The notes beneath the pieces are model-generated. The model did no database searches. It was not told the DNA's origin and saw only the letters and a program-made list of their open reading frames with translations. The position numbers and the translations under genes were made by a program. This document shows, in pieces, positions 48,471-57,293 of a DNA stretch of 64,000 nucleotides. This DNA is from an uncultured Prevotella sp. (lineage in GTDB: Bacteria; Bacteroidota; Bacteroidia; Bacteroidales; Bacteroidaceae): positions 329,280-393,279 of the forward strand of contig CAJODL010000001.1 in NCBI GenBank assembly GCA_905233165.1, written 5' to 3'. How positions within the stretch are numbered: position 1 is the first letter of the stretch; each line of letters opens with the position of its first letter.

Positions 48471-48533
48471 GTTGACAGTTGATAGTTGATAGTTATTTCT
48501 TTCATCTTTCACCTTTCATCTCTCACTTTTACG
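48471..48533. repeat. Heptad array across the gluQ 3' end
   Basis: Nine 7-bp units in phase: GTTGACA, GTTGATA twice, GTTATTT, then CTTTCAT, CTTTCAC, CTTTCAT, CTCTCAC and TTTTACG. The last four units hold the gluQ stop codon (48509-48511) and code for its last seven residues. Confidence 0.85.
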
Positions 48534-49432
48534 TCCTCCATCGGCACTTTCTCCCACTCGAAGAGTGGGAGCAGTTCCTGCGGTGTTATGGGCTGTTCCG
48601 TTGGTGTTATGCCGGCAAGATGTGCGATGAAACCGATGATTTCTTTTGCACTATGCTGTTCCCTCAGTACTCCCATGTCAAGACTCTTGTCGCGTTTTGA
48701 CAGTCGTTGCCCTGCCTCGTTTATCAGGAGAGGGAAGTGTATGTAACTCACCTCTGGTAACACCTTTTCTGTGTCAAGGTTGCGTAGTGTTCTTGCCATA
48801 AACAATTGCTGTGGCGTTGATAGCAGCAAGTCCCTTCCTCGTACCACCTCCGTGATACCCATCAGCAAATCGTCCACTACCACAACGAGTTGGTAGGCAA
48901 AAGCGCCATCCTTCCTCCTTACGATAAAATCGCCTATTTCTGTCGGCAGATGCACCCTGTATGTGCCATAGTGTCCGTCCGTTGTCTCTATTGTTTCGTC
49001 AGGCACCCTCATTCGCCATGCCGGAGAGATGTCCTGTGGGTAATCCGCAGGATTCAGATTGCGGCAAGTACCCTTATATACCACTCTGCCGTCAGACTCA
49101 TGCGGTGCCTGTGTCGCCAGCAGGTCGGCTCTTGTGCAGAAGCAAGGATACAGCAGTTCCTCTTTTCGCAGCAGGTCGAAGTAATGCTCATAGATGTCCT
49201 GCCGTTTACTTTGGTATGTCACCTCTCCGTCCCATATCAGGCCCAGCCATTCCAGGTCGTCCATTATCTTGTCCGCAAACTCCTGCCTGGAGCGTCCAGG
49301 ATCGATATCCTCAATGCGCAACACCCATTCTCCACCCTTGCTCTTTGCTGACAGCCAAGAGAGGAGGGCAGCATACACATTACCTAAATGCATGCGACCA
49401 GTAGGGGAGGGAGCAAAACGACCTTTTGTCAT
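48509..49432 (-). CDS. gluQ: Glutamyl-Q tRNA(Asp) synthetase
   Basis: A 307-residue paralogue of the catalytic core of glutamyl-tRNA synthetase. It has the HIGH-like GRMHLGN, the KMSKS-like LSKRDKS and zinc ligands in CFCTR, and lacks the anticodon-binding half. It attaches Glu to queuosine in tRNA(Asp). The C-terminal residues VKVRDER are coded by the heptad array. The start overlaps the cdd stop by 4 nt. Confidence 0.92.
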   Translation of the reverse strand: MTKGRFAPSPTGRMHLGNVYAALLSWLSAKSKGGEWVLRIEDIDPGRSRQEFADKIMDDLEWLGLIWDGEVTYQSKRQDIYEHYFDLLRKEELLYPCFCTRADLLATQAPHESDGRVVYKGTCRNLNPADYPQDISPAWRMRVPDETIETTDGHYGTYRVHLPTEIGDFIVRRKDGAFAYQLVVVVDDLLMGITEVVRGRDLLLSTPQQLFMARTLRNLDTEKVLPEVSYIHFPLLINEAGQRLSKRDKSLDMGVLREQHSAKEIIGFIAHLAGITPTEQPITPQELLPLFEWEKVPMEDVKVRDER

Positions 49433-49845
49433 TGAAGTGTAAAACTTTCGGGTAACATATCGCTGAGGGTGAAGACCTTCTGCTCGATAATTTCCTCCAT
49501 TTCATCGGTTTTTGCGCAGATGATTTGGAAGTCCTGCTGGCAAAATTCCCTCATTACCTGTCGGCATACTCCGCACGGTGTGCAGAAGTCCGTTTCCTTG
49601 CTGTCCAACGAGGCCCCCACTATTGCTATGGCGATGAAGTCGCCGTATCCCTCACTGACAGCCTTTGCAAAAGCTGTACGCTCAGCACACAAACTGGGTG
49701 AGAAGGCCGCATTCTCGATGTTACAGCCCTTGAACACCCTGCCGTCAGCGCATAACAGCGCAGCACCCACTGTGAAGTGAGAATATGGCGCATAAGCAAA
49801 ATGACGAGCCTCCAGCGCCTGTGATATTAACTCTTTGTAATCCAT
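49429..49845 (-). CDS. cdd: Cytidine deaminase
   Basis: A 138-residue zinc enzyme of pyrimidine salvage that turns cytidine into uridine. The catalytic motif is CAERTA and the other zinc ligands are in PCGVC. First gene of the cdd-gluQ-DUF486-ttcA operon, 10 bp after the -7 box at 49856, which gives a nearly leaderless mRNA. Confidence 0.95.
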   Translation of the reverse strand: MDYKELISQALEARHFAYAPYSHFTVGAALLCADGRVFKGCNIENAAFSPSLCAERTAFAKAVSEGYGDFIAIAIVGASLDSKETDFCTPCGVCRQVMREFCQQDFQIICAKTDEMEEIIEQKVFTLSDMLPESFTLQ

Positions 49846-49855
49846 TTCTGGGGGG

Positions 49856-49886
49856 CAAAGTTACGATTAAGTCTTGAATAATGCAA
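49856..49886 (-). promoter_or_regulatory. Promoter of the cdd operon
   Basis: Minus strand: TTG, 20 bp, TAACTTTG. Its spacer matches those at 47316-47347 and 61965-61995. Confidence 0.8.
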
Positions 49887-49992
49887 GAAAATAAGAATTT
49901 ATTTTTATTTTATGGCATTATCATGACGGAGTACGTTCTTACAGTCGCTTCGCTAGTCGAAGAAACCAGAAACTAGATTTTTTTTGAAAAAA

Positions 49993-50025
49993 TTTGGTAA
50001 TATTCGAAATTTATTTGTACCTTTG
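49993..50025 (+). promoter_or_regulatory. Promoter upstream of the RhuM remnant
   Basis: TTTG, 21 bp, TACCTTTG. A leader of about 180 nt follows. Confidence 0.7.
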
Positions 50026-50208
50026 CCGATTGAATAGAGAACAAAGTTAACAACTTATTCTCTCGGCATCCTATAAAAATAGTCTGCTGAATCTCTACGA
50101 GATATTCAACAACCGGCGAAGTTGCTCTCGCTCGAAAGAGTTCAAACAAGCTTGACTCTTTCCTCGCTTACTTGCAACATTGCTGCGATTATCTACTTAA
50201 GACCCACA
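50026..50208 (+). other. Long leader related to two other leaders in the window
   Basis: No coding sequence is recognised. The end (50140-50185) holds CAAACAAGCTTGA and a block CTCGCTTACTTGCAACATTG. Similar blocks are found in the leader of the HU-like gene (60895-60945) and before the M15 peptidase gene (56642-56662). Confidence 0.55.
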
Positions 50209-50640
50209 GTGAACGATATACAGACCATACAGAATAAGATAAGTGACACCAGCGGCGAGATAGTGATGTATCAGCCCGATAAAACCATCCGCTTGGAGGT
50301 ACGCCTGGGTGAAGATACCGTTTGGCTGAGCCAGCAACAGATGGCGGAGTTGTTTCAGAAAGACCAATCTGTTATAGCTCGACATGTAAAAAATGTTTTT
50401 AACGAAGGAGAGTTAGACGAAAAAAGTAATATGCAAATTTTGCATAATACTAAATACAAATATCGTCCGACTAAAGTTTACAACCTCGATGTAATTATCT
50501 CCGTTGGTTATCGTGTAAAGAGCAAGCGCGGCACCCTGTTCCGCCAATGGGCTAACAAGGTGTTGAAAGATTATCTGCTGAAGGGCTATTCAGTAAACCG
50601 ACGCTTTGAGCAGTTGGAGCAGAGGGTTAGCCGTACCCCC
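50209..50640 (+). pseudogene. Truncated RhuM-family gene
   Basis: From a GTG at 50209 the frame codes for the first 140 or so residues of a RhuM-like protein (YQPDKTIRLEVRLGEDTVWLS, shown in part; QSVIARHVKNVF; YNLDVIISVGYRVKSKRGTLFRQW). Full-length relatives have about 330 residues. After QLEQRV the similarity stops and the open frame runs on into an unrelated small lipoprotein gene, ending at 51081. RhuM proteins, first noted in a Salmonella island, have unclear function and are found in mobile DNA and toxin-like loci. This copy is probably dead. Confidence 0.7.
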
Positions 50641-50769
50641 TTCACCCTGATGCGAGACCTTAGCCCTGCTATGCTCACAGAGCATCTCGGAAACGGCTCA
50701 AGATTTACCCCCCCCTATAAGTTAAAGCACTTATTATCAATACGTTACGTTAAGACTGCTTTCTCTCTG

Positions 50770-51081
50770 ATGAGAGGAGGCAAGGCCGCCGTATGGTTAG
50801 GCCTCGTTCTGTTGTGCCTTTTCTCTTCATGCAGTAAAGATGATAGCGAGGCAAAATACACCATTGAAGACCTTTATGAAGAGTCAAAGACTCTGCAATA
50901 TCAGACTGCTGATAGTGTAGAAGCCTTTACATATAAATTCAATTGGTATTTGGAAGCCCATCCAGATGCCCAAGACCACCCGTACTATACCTCAATCGAT
51001 GACAAGATAGAACAATGCACCCATGGTGCAGAAATAAAAATCAACTCGGAATGGGAGGGAGAGACGCATGTAAAATATTAA
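50770..51081 (+). CDS. Small lipoprotein of unknown function
   Basis: A 103-residue product from an internal ATG in the frame of the RhuM remnant. It begins with a complete lipoprotein signal (MRGGKAAVWLGLVLLCLFSSC, lipobox FSSC followed by SKDD, an outer-surface type signal in Bacteroidetes). The rest is polar and I do not recognise it. The next feature is a terminator. Confidence 0.55.
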   Translation: MRGGKAAVWLGLVLLCLFSSCSKDDSEAKYTIEDLYEESKTLQYQTADSVEAFTYKFNWYLEAHPDAQDHPYYTSIDDKIEQCTHGAEIKINSEWEGETHVKY

Positions 51082-51481
51082 AACTGATTCTGATTTGACA
51101 CAGCCCTGCTGTGGAAAAGAATTTTTCATTATAAAAAATTAAATTAAAATTGTTAACCACCCTCGCTGGGTCGGGAGATTCGGCAGGGTTTTTAAAAAGA
51201 AAATTAGAAAATAAGATATATGAAGATAGATTACAAAAATATTACATAAAATAAAGTAATAGTCTTAACATCCTTGATTAGACTGCAGGAACAGAATTAG
51301 CACTTCATAAACGCATCAGTCAGACAAGGCATAGGGTGTTTGCGCTCATCATATCGGGCGCGGACAGTATGATTGTTGTCTGGTGTGGGCTGTGCTAGGC
51401 CTTGTTCCTCTCAATCTCTTCCGCGCCTTTCTTTTAAAAACCAAGAAGGGCTTCTGCCCAATTAATATAACCAAGGATATA
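51082..51481. other. 400-bp gap with a terminator and no recognised gene
   Basis: After the terminator at 51159-51193 come about 280 bp with no good -7 box. Near the end GGGC-ttct-GCCC forms a small hairpin 25 bp before the TPR gene. A longer frame from 51383 exists, but the added residues look non-coding. Confidence 0.5.
51159..51193 (+). terminator. Probable terminator of the small lipoprotein gene
   Basis: ACCCT (51159-51163) pairs with AGGGT (51185-51189), extended by GC/GC after a one-base bulge, followed by five T. Confidence 0.5.
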
Positions 51482-53287
51482 ATGGAAAAATTACAACAAG
51501 CACTTGATTTCTGCAACAAGAATAAGTTTAATGATGCTCTCAATCTTTTGGAAGAGATTGTAAAAATAGAGCCAGATAATTCTGAAGCATGGCGTATAAT
51601 GGCACAAGTACATTGGATTCATATGCAAATGCCAGATAAAGCATATGATGAATTGATTGAAGCCTTAAGATGCGAACCAAAGAATATTTGGGCCCTTGTC
51701 CTGATGGGCAATTTGCTGACAAAGGAGAAGGATGATTTCAAGCACGCAAAAGAATATTATGACAAAGTGCTTGAATACCATCCTGACAATGCTATAGCAC
51801 TCAATAATATAGCTGCAACATATATGGAAATAGAAGAATATGAAAAAGCTCTACCATATATGGAAAAGGCTTTAGCAATAGATGACTCCTATGCAAATTC
51901 ATATTATGGATTAGCTCTTTGCTATTATAAACTAAACAGATTGGAAGATGCCTTTAATACATGTCATAAAGGTGCTTTGAAATCAGTTGAACGCCCTGAA
52001 AATCCTGCAGTCCGTGAGGAGTTAGTAAAGCTGTATGTAAGAGTTGCTAAAGAACTTGCAGATCAAACAAATTATATTAATGTTTGGAAAGGCATTAAGG
52101 ACGAATTAGAAACTGTTGACCACATAAATATTCGTTTTGAGGAAGATAGGGATATCCAAGTTTCTGCAAAGTTGGAATATGCTCCAACCCATGCAGCAAA
52201 GGAACATGTAATAAGATATAACCCTAAAAAAGACTTTGTTGAGCACCTGTTTCTGCATGAGATGATGCATTTAAAGATGAGTCAGCAGGCAACAAAGGCA
52301 AATAAAAACAAAGCTATCATCAGTACGGAAAAAACAAGGGCTAACTTCAATAAACGTTACATGAGATTTATGAAGAAGACTCATAGTAACCTTGGAGATT
52401 TTGAATTAGGAAAGTTTATGGCAGACTTGGAAAGAGGATTAGGTTTGCAGTTAATGAATTGCCCTCTGGATTTGTTTGTGGAACATAAGATGTATACAGA
52501 ATACAAGGTATCTAGACCTATACAGTTCTTGTCACTTTTCCATATGGAGAAAGACAATATAAACACTGTAAATCAGGTATACAACAAGAATTATTTCCCT
52601 CCAGAGATGGAAAGGGCAAATAAGGTGATGAATATTGTTTCCTCACTTCATTTCAAGGATTTATATGGTATCAACCTTATAGGTCAATATAAACCTACAA
52701 AACTTGAATTAGCTCAGGCTCAAGATATGTATGATGAGTTTAAGGCTTATCTGGATACATATAAGGTAGCTGATGAGTATGAGATGATTGAATACTTTGT
52801 CCAATCACTTGGCATGGAAGATTTAATAGAAATCGTTGATGAAAGCCAAGTTACAAGTGGTATGAAGGCTGACCTCTCCTTACAAAGTGATTTAAAGGAT
52901 AAGGCTCCTGATGCTCTATCAAGAGAAGAAGCAGATGAAGCAAATGCTGAATTTGCAAGGAATCATCAAGATGGTGTAAATGAGACAGAAACCATGATGA
53001 TGTCAATGTATATGTTGGGGGCAATGGAATACTTCGACACATTGACATCTCAAGATGTTCATCGTATCGCCTTGGAGATTGCTATGGTTGGAGTGACGGG
53101 GATAAATCCTACAGGTAAATATTCTATTAAGTCAATACCAAATAGAGAATTTGGAGGCTATGAATTCTTGGCATATTATTATGTTAGTTGGGCAAGAGCT
53201 ATACCAGAGAAATTATCAGCACTAGGTCTGCCTTTCTCAAAAGCATATGAAGCGGCAATGCAGATGTATAATGCTAAAAAGGGATAA
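51482..53287 (+). CDS. TPR protein with an HEMMH metalloprotease-like motif
   Basis: A 601-residue cytosolic protein. Residues about 1-190 are tetratricopeptide repeats (for example PDNAIALNNIAATYMEIEEYEKAL). HEMMH at residues 259-263 has the form HExxH of zinc proteases and stands in a hydrophobic helix (EHLFLHEMMHL). The remainder is helical and unfamiliar. I chose the ATG at 51482 because the family-like TPR sequence starts there. It is followed by the MazG-like gene after 1 nt, so they should be co-translated. Protease activity is inferred from the motif only. Confidence 0.6.
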   Translation: MEKLQQALDFCNKNKFNDALNLLEEIVKIEPDNSEAWRIMAQVHWIHMQMPDKAYDELIEALRCEPKNIWALVLMGNLLTKEKDDFKHAKEYYDKVLEYHPDNAIALNNIAATYMEIEEYEKALPYMEKALAIDDSYANSYYGLALCYYKLNRLEDAFNTCHKGALKSVERPENPAVREELVKLYVRVAKELADQTNYINVWKGIKDELETVDHINIRFEEDRDIQVSAKLEYAPTHAAKEHVIRYNPKKDFVEHLFLHEMMHLKMSQQATKANKNKAIISTEKTRANFNKRYMRFMKKTHSNLGDFELGKFMADLERGLGLQLMNCPLDLFVEHKMYTEYKVSRPIQFLSLFHMEKDNINTVNQVYNKNYFPPEMERANKVMNIVSSLHFKDLYGINLIGQYKPTKLELAQAQDMYDEFKAYLDTYKVADEYEMIEYFVQSLGMEDLIEIVDESQVTSGMKADLSLQSDLKDKAPDALSREEADEANAEFARNHQDGVNETETMMMSMYMLGAMEYFDTLTSQDVHRIALEIAMVGVTGINPTGKYSIKSIPNREFGGYEFLAYYYVSWARAIPEKLSALGLPFSKAYEAAMQMYNAKKG

Positions 53288-53288
53288 A

Positions 53289-53618
53289 ATGAGTGATTTG
53301 AAAGAATTGCAAGAAGCAATAGTAAGGTTTACTCAAGAAAGAGATTGGGACCAATTCCACAATGGCAAAGATTTGGCTCTTGCTTTGTCTATTGAAGCAT
53401 CTGAACTTAATGAAGCCTTCTTGTGGAAAGATGCGAAGGATGTAAAGATTGAGAAGGTTAAGGAAGAACTGGCTGATATATTTAACTATGCCATACTGAT
53501 TGCTGACAAGTATAATCTTGACATCAAGCAGATAGTAATGGATAAGCTAAAGAGAAATGGAGAGAAGTATCCTGTAGACAAAGCCTATGGGTCTGCAAAG
53601 AAATATAATGAACTCTGA
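53289..53618 (+). CDS. MazG-like nucleotide pyrophosphohydrolase
   Basis: A 109-residue all-alpha NTP pyrophosphatase. The Mg-binding motifs are EASELNEAF and EELADIFNYAI (ExxE and ExxD). Family members hydrolyse (d)NTPs, often dCTP or modified nucleotides. It starts 1 nt after the TPR gene and ends 6 nt before the nuclease-helicase gene. A 14-residue longer start at 53247 would overlap the TPR gene. Confidence 0.85.
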   Translation: MSDLKELQEAIVRFTQERDWDQFHNGKDLALALSIEASELNEAFLWKDAKDVKIEKVKEELADIFNYAILIADKYNLDIKQIVMDKLKRNGEKYPVDKAYGSAKKYNEL

Positions 53619-53624
53619 TAGTAT

Positions 53625-55482
53625 ATGATTGTATATAATGATACAAAGAAGCAATTCGTAGATGATGTAAAGAATAGCGAGATTGCCGATAAGATACTTG
53701 CATGTGTCCGCGAAAGAGGACTTAATGCAGGTCAGGATAAGGAGTATATCTCTTGGGAGAATTCTATGCAGTTCATGAGAAACATTGTTGATGACGAAGA
53801 TATAGATGATGAAGTGAGAATTGCAATAGAATATAATATCCCATTAACATCAAAAAGAGTTGATTTTATTATATATGGTTCTAATTCTAACAGAAAGGAT
53901 AGCGTTGTTATCGTTGAACTAAAGCAATGGCAAGAGGCAGAGGTCGTTGCTGAGGATATGACCTATTGTGTCAGGACTAATGTAGGAAAAGCAAATAATA
54001 TAGTCTGTCATCCTTCTTATCAAGCATATTCCTATGCTCGTTTTTTACGCAATTACTCTCAAACTATAACAGACAACGATATTGCCATCATCCCATGTGC
54101 ATATCTGCATAACTACAAGCCTGAAAAAAGATATGTATTAGATTCTCCGATTTATCGCGAGTGGACAGAGGAGGCTCCTTTCTTTATAAAGAATCAAGTT
54201 TCAGAATTTTCTTCTTTTGTCAAGAAATATGTATCAAAGAAATCATCTAATGGAGACCTCCTGTATTTCATAGACAATGGAAGAATAAAACCCACCAAGG
54301 CACTTCAAGATACTCTTGTGTCAATGGTTAAGGGTAATAAAGAATTTATACTTCTCGACGAACAAGCGGTAATCTATGACATGTGCCTAAAAACTATGGC
54401 ACAAAGATGGTAAGAAGAGGACTATAATTATTGAAGGTGGTGCAGGAACTGGTAAGTCAGTACTAGCAGTAAACTTATTAATGGAGTTTATATCTCAGAG
54501 TTTAAATGCAAGTTATGTCACGAAGAATAGCGCCCCAAGAAATGCTTTTCTTGAAATTCTGACACATTCCGATGCTAAAAAAATTGTTGACATAAAAGCC
54601 CTGTTCCGTTCACCTTTTAATTTATCAAATTTATCAGCCAATCTATATGATTGCCTAATCATAGATGAAGCTCATAGACTTGTGAAGAAGATGTATGGAG
54701 ATTGGAATGGCGAGAATCAAGTAAAAGAATGTATAAATGCCTCTTTACTATCAATTTTCATGTTAGATGAAGATCAGGCTATAACAACAAAAGATATAGG
54801 CTCTGTTGCTGAGATAGAAGAATGGTGTAAGAAGTTAGGAAGTCGAGTTATTCATACAGAAGAAACAAAACTAGTTTCTCAATTCAGATGTAATGGCTCT
54901 GATGCTTACATACAATTCCTTGATAACTTGCTTCAACGCAATGAGGAACAGGTGAGTGTTGATTTGACGGAACTTAATTATGATTTCAAGGTCTTTGATA
55001 CTCCCCAAGAGATGCATGATGCACTTTATCAAAAGAATCTTATTGACAACAAGTCTCGTATGGTCGCTGGTTATTGTTATGACTGGAACGTAAAAAACAA
55101 TCGTGGCGATTGGGACATTATAATAGGTACATTTAAGGCTAAATGGAATCTTAAAGATGATAGCATTTGGGCTATCAACCCTAAATCTTTTGAAGAGGTG
55201 GGATGTATTCACACTGCTCAGGGTCTCGAATTTGATTATGTGGGTGTTATCATTGGAAAAGATCTTACATACAATAATGAAACTGGCAAAGTAGAAACAC
55301 ATCAAAGTGCTATCTCAAAGGATGACAAATCTTCTGGCATTCGCACTTTGAAAAATACTCAAGAGGCAAGACGCTTAATACTGAATACCTACAAAACCTT
55401 GCTGAATAGAGGTCAAAAGGGATGTTATGTATATTGCGAGGATGATGCTTTAAGAAAATATATGAAAACATGTATAAAATGA
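53625..55482 (+). pseudogene. PD-(D/E)XK nuclease / SF1 (DUF2075) helicase, split by a +1 frameshift
   Basis: Frame one (53625-54413) codes for a nuclease-like domain: RVDFIIYG followed by VVIVELKQW gives the D...ExK pattern. The next frame continues without a gap: GGAGTGKS (Walker A, 54436-54459), LIIDEAHRL (Walker B), QFRCNGSDAY and HTAQGLEFDYVGVIIG (helicase motifs of DUF2075/Schlafen-like proteins), up to 55482. Removing one A from CAAAGA at about 54403-54405 joins the two into one chain of about 618 residues. It may be a real mutation, a sequencing error or a programmed shift. Such proteins occur in phage-defence settings. Confidence 0.75.
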
Positions 55483-55544
55483 AATGCCACATCCACAGGC
55501 GCATGACAACTGATGGCTAATATGTGAAGTAAGACGAAACGTTT

Positions 55545-56402
55545 ATGAGACCAGCAGAGATAGAAGAACTGAAAGATATATTTAAGGCGTTAGAGGAGAA
55601 GGGATGGCAGCCTATGCTGTGTGATACGCCTGTGCCGTTCTTTGATAATCCTGTAAGCTGTGGCTTGCCAACGGATGTTGGAGATGTTCAGGAAAGCATG
55701 ACAATGTTTCCGAAAGAGTTCCTGTCTATGCAGCCCGAATTTGTAGTAAAGGTGATGGGCGACTCAATGAAGGATGCGGGTATAACGGATGGTGATTCAG
55801 TAAAGGTGGTTACAAGTACTCGCTTTCATGATGGTGACATAGTGCTGGTAATGATTGACGGCGAGATTACCCTGAAATGCTATTGCGAAGATGAGGATGG
55901 GATACCTTGGCTGGTTCCACAAAATGCGGATTATGATGCTTTCCCGCTTAACGAACAGCAGAATGTCTGGGTAATGGGAATTGTTACCGAGATTGTAAAA
56001 AGTGCTCCTCGCATCAAATACAGGTCGTGCATGAATCTTATTAACAACGTAAAGAAAAAGCATGCAGAATCAAGAGAGATTAGTCCACTGCGGATATCTC
56101 AAGCTATTAGGGAAATAGCACCAATGATAGAGGTTGCACGTCAATGGTATGCTGTATATAGGATTATGGTTGACTACAGCATTGCGAAAGAGGATGACTT
56201 TGATGGTTTCATAGATATGATAAAGACAGAGATGCCTAATCACGAACATCTGCCTACGAGGGTTGAGTTGCAACGCCTTGTGGTGCAGAGTTTTGCAAAG
56301 CCGGTAAACTCGTGGAAACCAGGGAATGCGCCTGTAACAGGAAAGAGATATAACGACTACCTTAAAATAGCACAAAAGATGATGGAATTGTTGGGAGTTT
56401 AA
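55545..56402 (+). CDS. UmuD/LexA-like S24 peptidase with C-terminal extension
   Basis: A 285-residue protein. The S24 domain has the catalytic Ser74 in VMGDSMKDAGI and Lys111 in GEITLK. A Cys39-Gly40 pair (VSCGLP) matches the self-cleavage site of UmuD rather than the Ala-Gly of LexA. The last 130 residues are a helical extension that I do not recognise. No helix-turn-helix is evident before the cleavage site, so a repressor role is uncertain. It may respond to RecA filaments. It comes before the DUF3987/HU cluster. Confidence 0.75.
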   Translation: MRPAEIEELKDIFKALEEKGWQPMLCDTPVPFFDNPVSCGLPTDVGDVQESMTMFPKEFLSMQPEFVVKVMGDSMKDAGITDGDSVKVVTSTRFHDGDIVLVMIDGEITLKCYCEDEDGIPWLVPQNADYDAFPLNEQQNVWVMGIVTEIVKSAPRIKYRSCMNLINNVKKKHAESREISPLRISQAIREIAPMIEVARQWYAVYRIMVDYSIAKEDDFDGFIDMIKTEMPNHEHLPTRVELQRLVVQSFAKPVNSWKPGNAPVTGKRYNDYLKIAQKMMELLGV

Positions 56403-56507
56403 AAACTCTCACAAAAACTCTCAAAAACTCTCACAAAACAGGCGTTTTCGGGCAAAAACTCTCACAACACACCAAAACTCTACATAATACTCTCACAAAC
56501 TCTACAG
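56402..56507. repeat. ACTCTCACA-type tandem array
   Basis: About seven degenerate copies of an 11-bp unit close to AAAACTCTCAC lie directly after the S24 gene stop. One copy is replaced by AAAACAGGCGTTTT, which can form a hairpin. Confidence 0.7.
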
Positions 56508-56539
56508 CGATGGAAGATTACTTCCGTCGCTGTTTTTTT
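56504..56539 (+). terminator. Terminator of the S24 peptidase gene
   Basis: ACAGCGA-t-GGAAG pairs with CTTCC-g-TCGCTGT (12 bp with one internal mismatch), then seven T. Confidence 0.9.
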
Positions 56540-56544
56540 GTCTG

Positions 56545-56552
56545 TACCTTTG
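56545..56552 (+). promoter_or_regulatory. -7 box upstream of the M15 peptidase gene
   Basis: TACCTTTG with GCCGATGGAAATGAG following, as in the leader at 60782. No -33 box is seen. Confidence 0.55.
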
Positions 56553-56570
56553 CCGATGGAAATGAGATAA

Positions 56571-56630
56571 AGTTTAAAGTTTAAAGTTTAGAGTTTAAAG
56601 TCAGTGTTAAGTTTAAAGTAGAGAGTTAAA
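56571..56630. repeat. Heptad array in the M15 peptidase leader
   Basis: AGTTTAA at 56571, 56578 and 56592, AGTTTAG at 56585, an interruption, then AGTTTAA at 56610, AGTAGAG at 56617 and AGTTAAA at 56624. Confidence 0.85.
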
Positions 56631-56746
56631 AAGACTTTTATTCTCGCTTACTCGCAACATTGTCACCTGGAAATCAGAAAAGTGGGTGTTCACCTCTATA
56701 TACATTATTTATTAAAGGTTTAAGTAGTTTAAAAAGTTTAAGTATT

Positions 56747-57187
56747 ATGACAAAGTTAAGTGAGCATTTTACGCTCAGCGAAATGTGTAAGACGCATGTG
56801 AAGGGGTTTAATAACATCCCTAATGCAGAGCAGACAAACAATCTGAAAAGGTTGTGCGGATGGTTGGAGGAACTCCGACAGGAGTGGAATAAAACTTATG
56901 GTGAGGGTAATGACCCTATCATTATCAACTCTGCTTTCAGGAGTACAGCTGTGAATAAGGCTGTAGGTGGTGTACCTACAAGTAATCACCTGACTGGTTG
57001 TGCTGCCGATATCCGTGTGCTTGGTATGGAACAGGCTCTGCGATATGCGGTATTGCTGCTGGACATTGCAGACAGACAAAAGAAGGACTTTGACGAGATA
57101 ATCCTTGAGAGGTCGAAGAGTGCTATCTGGCTGCACTTCGCAGTCCGTCCAGAGAATAATCGACATCATGTAAAGTTTATAGGTTAA
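56747..57187 (+). CDS. M15-family D-Ala-D-Ala carboxypeptidase-like protein
   Basis: A 146-residue zinc peptidase of the M15_3 (phage endolysin-like) type. Zinc ligands are His81 and Asp88 in SNHLTGCAADI and His130 in IWLHFAV; INSAFRS is the family signature. No signal peptide is visible. I chose the ATG at 56747 because the family begins there (LSEHFTLSEM). In phages such enzymes cut peptidoglycan; in this cluster the role is unknown. Confidence 0.85.
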   Translation: MTKLSEHFTLSEMCKTHVKGFNNIPNAEQTNNLKRLCGWLEELRQEWNKTYGEGNDPIIINSAFRSTAVNKAVGGVPTSNHLTGCAADIRVLGMEQALRYAVLLLDIADRQKKDFDEIILERSKSAIWLHFAVRPENNRHHVKFIG

Positions 57188-57209
57188 CGGTTAAAGGTTA
57201 ATGTTCAAT
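57182..57209. repeat. Heptad array on the M15 gene stop codon
   Basis: GGTTAAC, GGTTAAA, GGTTAAT and GTTCAAT in one phase. The first unit contains the stop codon TAA (57185-57187). Confidence 0.85.
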
Positions 57210-57293
57210 GTTTCTGAGTTGAGGTGATGAGGATGTTCCCGGGTAAATGCGCAAAGAATCTGAACTTCTCTCGCTAAAAAAACAACTCAAATT

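Noticed and set aside
50122..50208. Upstream ATG for the RhuM frame
   Set aside because: The added residues are coded by a leader block shared with other non-coding leaders.
51383..51481. Longer TPR protein start
   Set aside because: The added hydrophobic residues come from sequence that looks intergenic, and the TPR family start is at 51482.
56660..56746. Longer start of the M15 peptidase
   Set aside because: The extension is coded by leader and repeat sequence; the family begins at 56747.
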